Shown one piece after another: positions 63,459-64,000 of a stretch of 64,000 nucleotides of DNA; the stretch's first letter is position 1, and each line of letters starts with the position of its first letter. Source of the stretch: CAZHRC01 sp964533865 (GTDB taxonomy: Bacteria > Bacillota > Clostridia > Tissierellales > Peptoniphilaceae); contig CAZHRC010000001.1 of NCBI GenBank assembly GCA_964533865.1, positions 124,001-188,000 of the forward strand, read 5' to 3'. The position numbers and the translations under genes were made by a program. Under the pieces are notes generated by a model, which saw nothing but the letters and a program-made list of their open reading frames with translations, ran no database searches and had not been told where the DNA came from.

Positions 63459-64000
63459 ATGAAATTGGATAATTTGTACGGAGTAAATAGGGGTAAGCTC
63501 AAATCGAATCTCAGCGTGACAGAGTTGATCAACGAGGCGGTTAGACGAGGTGATGGGTCTCTGCTCTCAAATGGGTGTTTGCTTATGGACACTGGAGACT
63601 ACACAGGTAGGTCGCCAAATGATCGGTTTATCGTGAAGGACGAAGTGACAGCACATACCATTGGGTGGGGAGGCGGGAATGTCGCCATTTCTGAAACCGA
63701 TTACCAAAACTTAAAACGACGTGTTCTTGACTACATTTCCGATCGAGAAATGTACTTGGTAAAAGCCCGAGTTGGAGCAGAAATCGACAATTGCCTTCGA
63801 ATCAATGTCTTAGCCGAAAATGCGGGGCAAGCTGCTTTTGCCAGCCAAATGTTTATCAAGGACCGCCAAAGAAATGGCGAGAGCGCAGATTTTACCGTCA
63901 TCGCTGTTCCAAAGTTCAAAGCCAATGGGGAAGCGGATGGGGTGCGTTCGGATGCTTTTGTCATTATCAATCTTAAAGAACATCTGATTCTTGTTGGCGG
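63459..64000 (+). CDS. pckA: Phosphoenolpyruvate carboxykinase (ATP), N-terminal part
   Basis: PckA interconverts oxaloacetate and PEP with ATP. The frame is open to the window edge, giving 180 of about 520 residues. MDTGDYTGRSPNDRFIV near 43 is the conserved N-terminal block, and later FKANGEADGVRSDAFVIINL is in its expected place. The catalytic lysine and metal sites lie outside the window. RBS AAGGAAG precedes the ATG. In fermenters the enzyme may run towards oxaloacetate to make ATP. Confidence 0.95.
   Translation, partial: MKLDNLYGVNRGKLKSNLSVTELINEAVRRGDGSLLSNGCLLMDTGDYTGRSPNDRFIVKDEVTAHTIGWGGGNVAISETDYQNLKRRVLDYISDREMYLVKARVGAEIDNCLRINVLAENAGQAAFASQMFIKDRQRNGESADFTVIAVPKFKANGEADGVRSDAFVIINLKEHLILVG

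Noticed and set aside
1..64000. Mobile elements, CRISPR arrays, prophage, defence genes, tRNA or rRNA genes
   Set aside because: No transposase, integrase, phage, repeat-spacer or RNA gene pattern was seen; the gene set is housekeeping throughout.

Overview
This window is a chromosomal core region of a low-GC, Gram-positive, spore-former-like bacterium, most probably a member of the Clostridia. The evidence is gene content and order. An mraZ-rsmH-ftsL-PBP-mraY-murD-ftsW-murG-divIB-ftsZ division cluster is followed by nrdR. Then come the alaS-ireB-ruvX-DUF1292-fur-RNase J block and the yloA-to-ftsY block known from Bacillus and clostridia, with an Elp3-like radical SAM gene between rnc and smc as is common in Clostridia. 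An ATP-type PEP carboxykinase and an acetate kinase fit a fermentative metabolism. Genes are tightly packed, mostly on the + strand, and many overlap by 1 to 8 bases. No tRNA or rRNA gene, insertion sequence, prophage, CRISPR array or transferred island is visible.

Layout. 1-1199: end of a DUF1461-type membrane protein gene and lgt, closed by a strong terminator. 1227-11890: the dcw division and wall cluster, with an MraZ operator at its promoter; murE, murF, murC, murB and ftsA are not in it. 11903-15140: nrdR, rarA, asnS. 15144-17807: leuS behind a 220-base leader that ends in a terminator-like hairpin. 17962-25611: Rrf2 regulator, AI-2E-type permease, alaS-ireB-ruvX-DUF1292-fur-rnj. 25626-28158: trmR-trhP (tRNA wobble uridine hydroxylation and methylation) and a HAD phosphatase. 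28229-45079: rqcH on the minus strand, then yicC-remA-gmk-rpoZ-coaBC-priA-def-fmt-yugP-rsmB and rlmN-prpC-prkC-rsgA-rpe-thiN. 45086-51241: rpmB (minus), Asp23/YloU, fakA, recG, rsmD, coaD and a coiled-coil protein. 51260-53755: tmcAL (minus) and ackA, divergent from overlapping promoters. 53772-61917: rpmF, plsX, acpP, rnc, radical SAM gene, smc, ftsY. 62017-64000: a class V aminotransferase and the start of pckA behind a cre-like site.

How the genes work together. Wall synthesis and division (lgt, dcw cluster) are joined by a PASTA Ser/Thr kinase and its phosphatase, by the small protein IreB, a substrate of such a kinase in enterococci, and by a PASTA-bearing PBP. Ribosome and translation functions are the largest group: asnS, leuS, alaS, def, fmt, rsmB, rsmD, rsmH, rlmN, rsgA, rqcH, trmR/trhP, tmcAL, rpmB and rpmF. 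FakA, PlsX and ACP serve phospholipid acyl supply, and SMC, FtsY, RecG, PriA, RarA and RuvX serve chromosome and membrane maintenance.

I found no undescribed multi-gene system. The observations most worth checking are regulatory: an apparent AUU start codon for rsgA with an ideal Shine-Dalgarno, an attenuator-like leuS leader that lacks a recognisable T-box sequence, a four-repeat MraZ operator on the -10 box, interlocked divergent promoters for tmcAL and ackA, and a 9-bp inverted repeat between rqcH and yicC.
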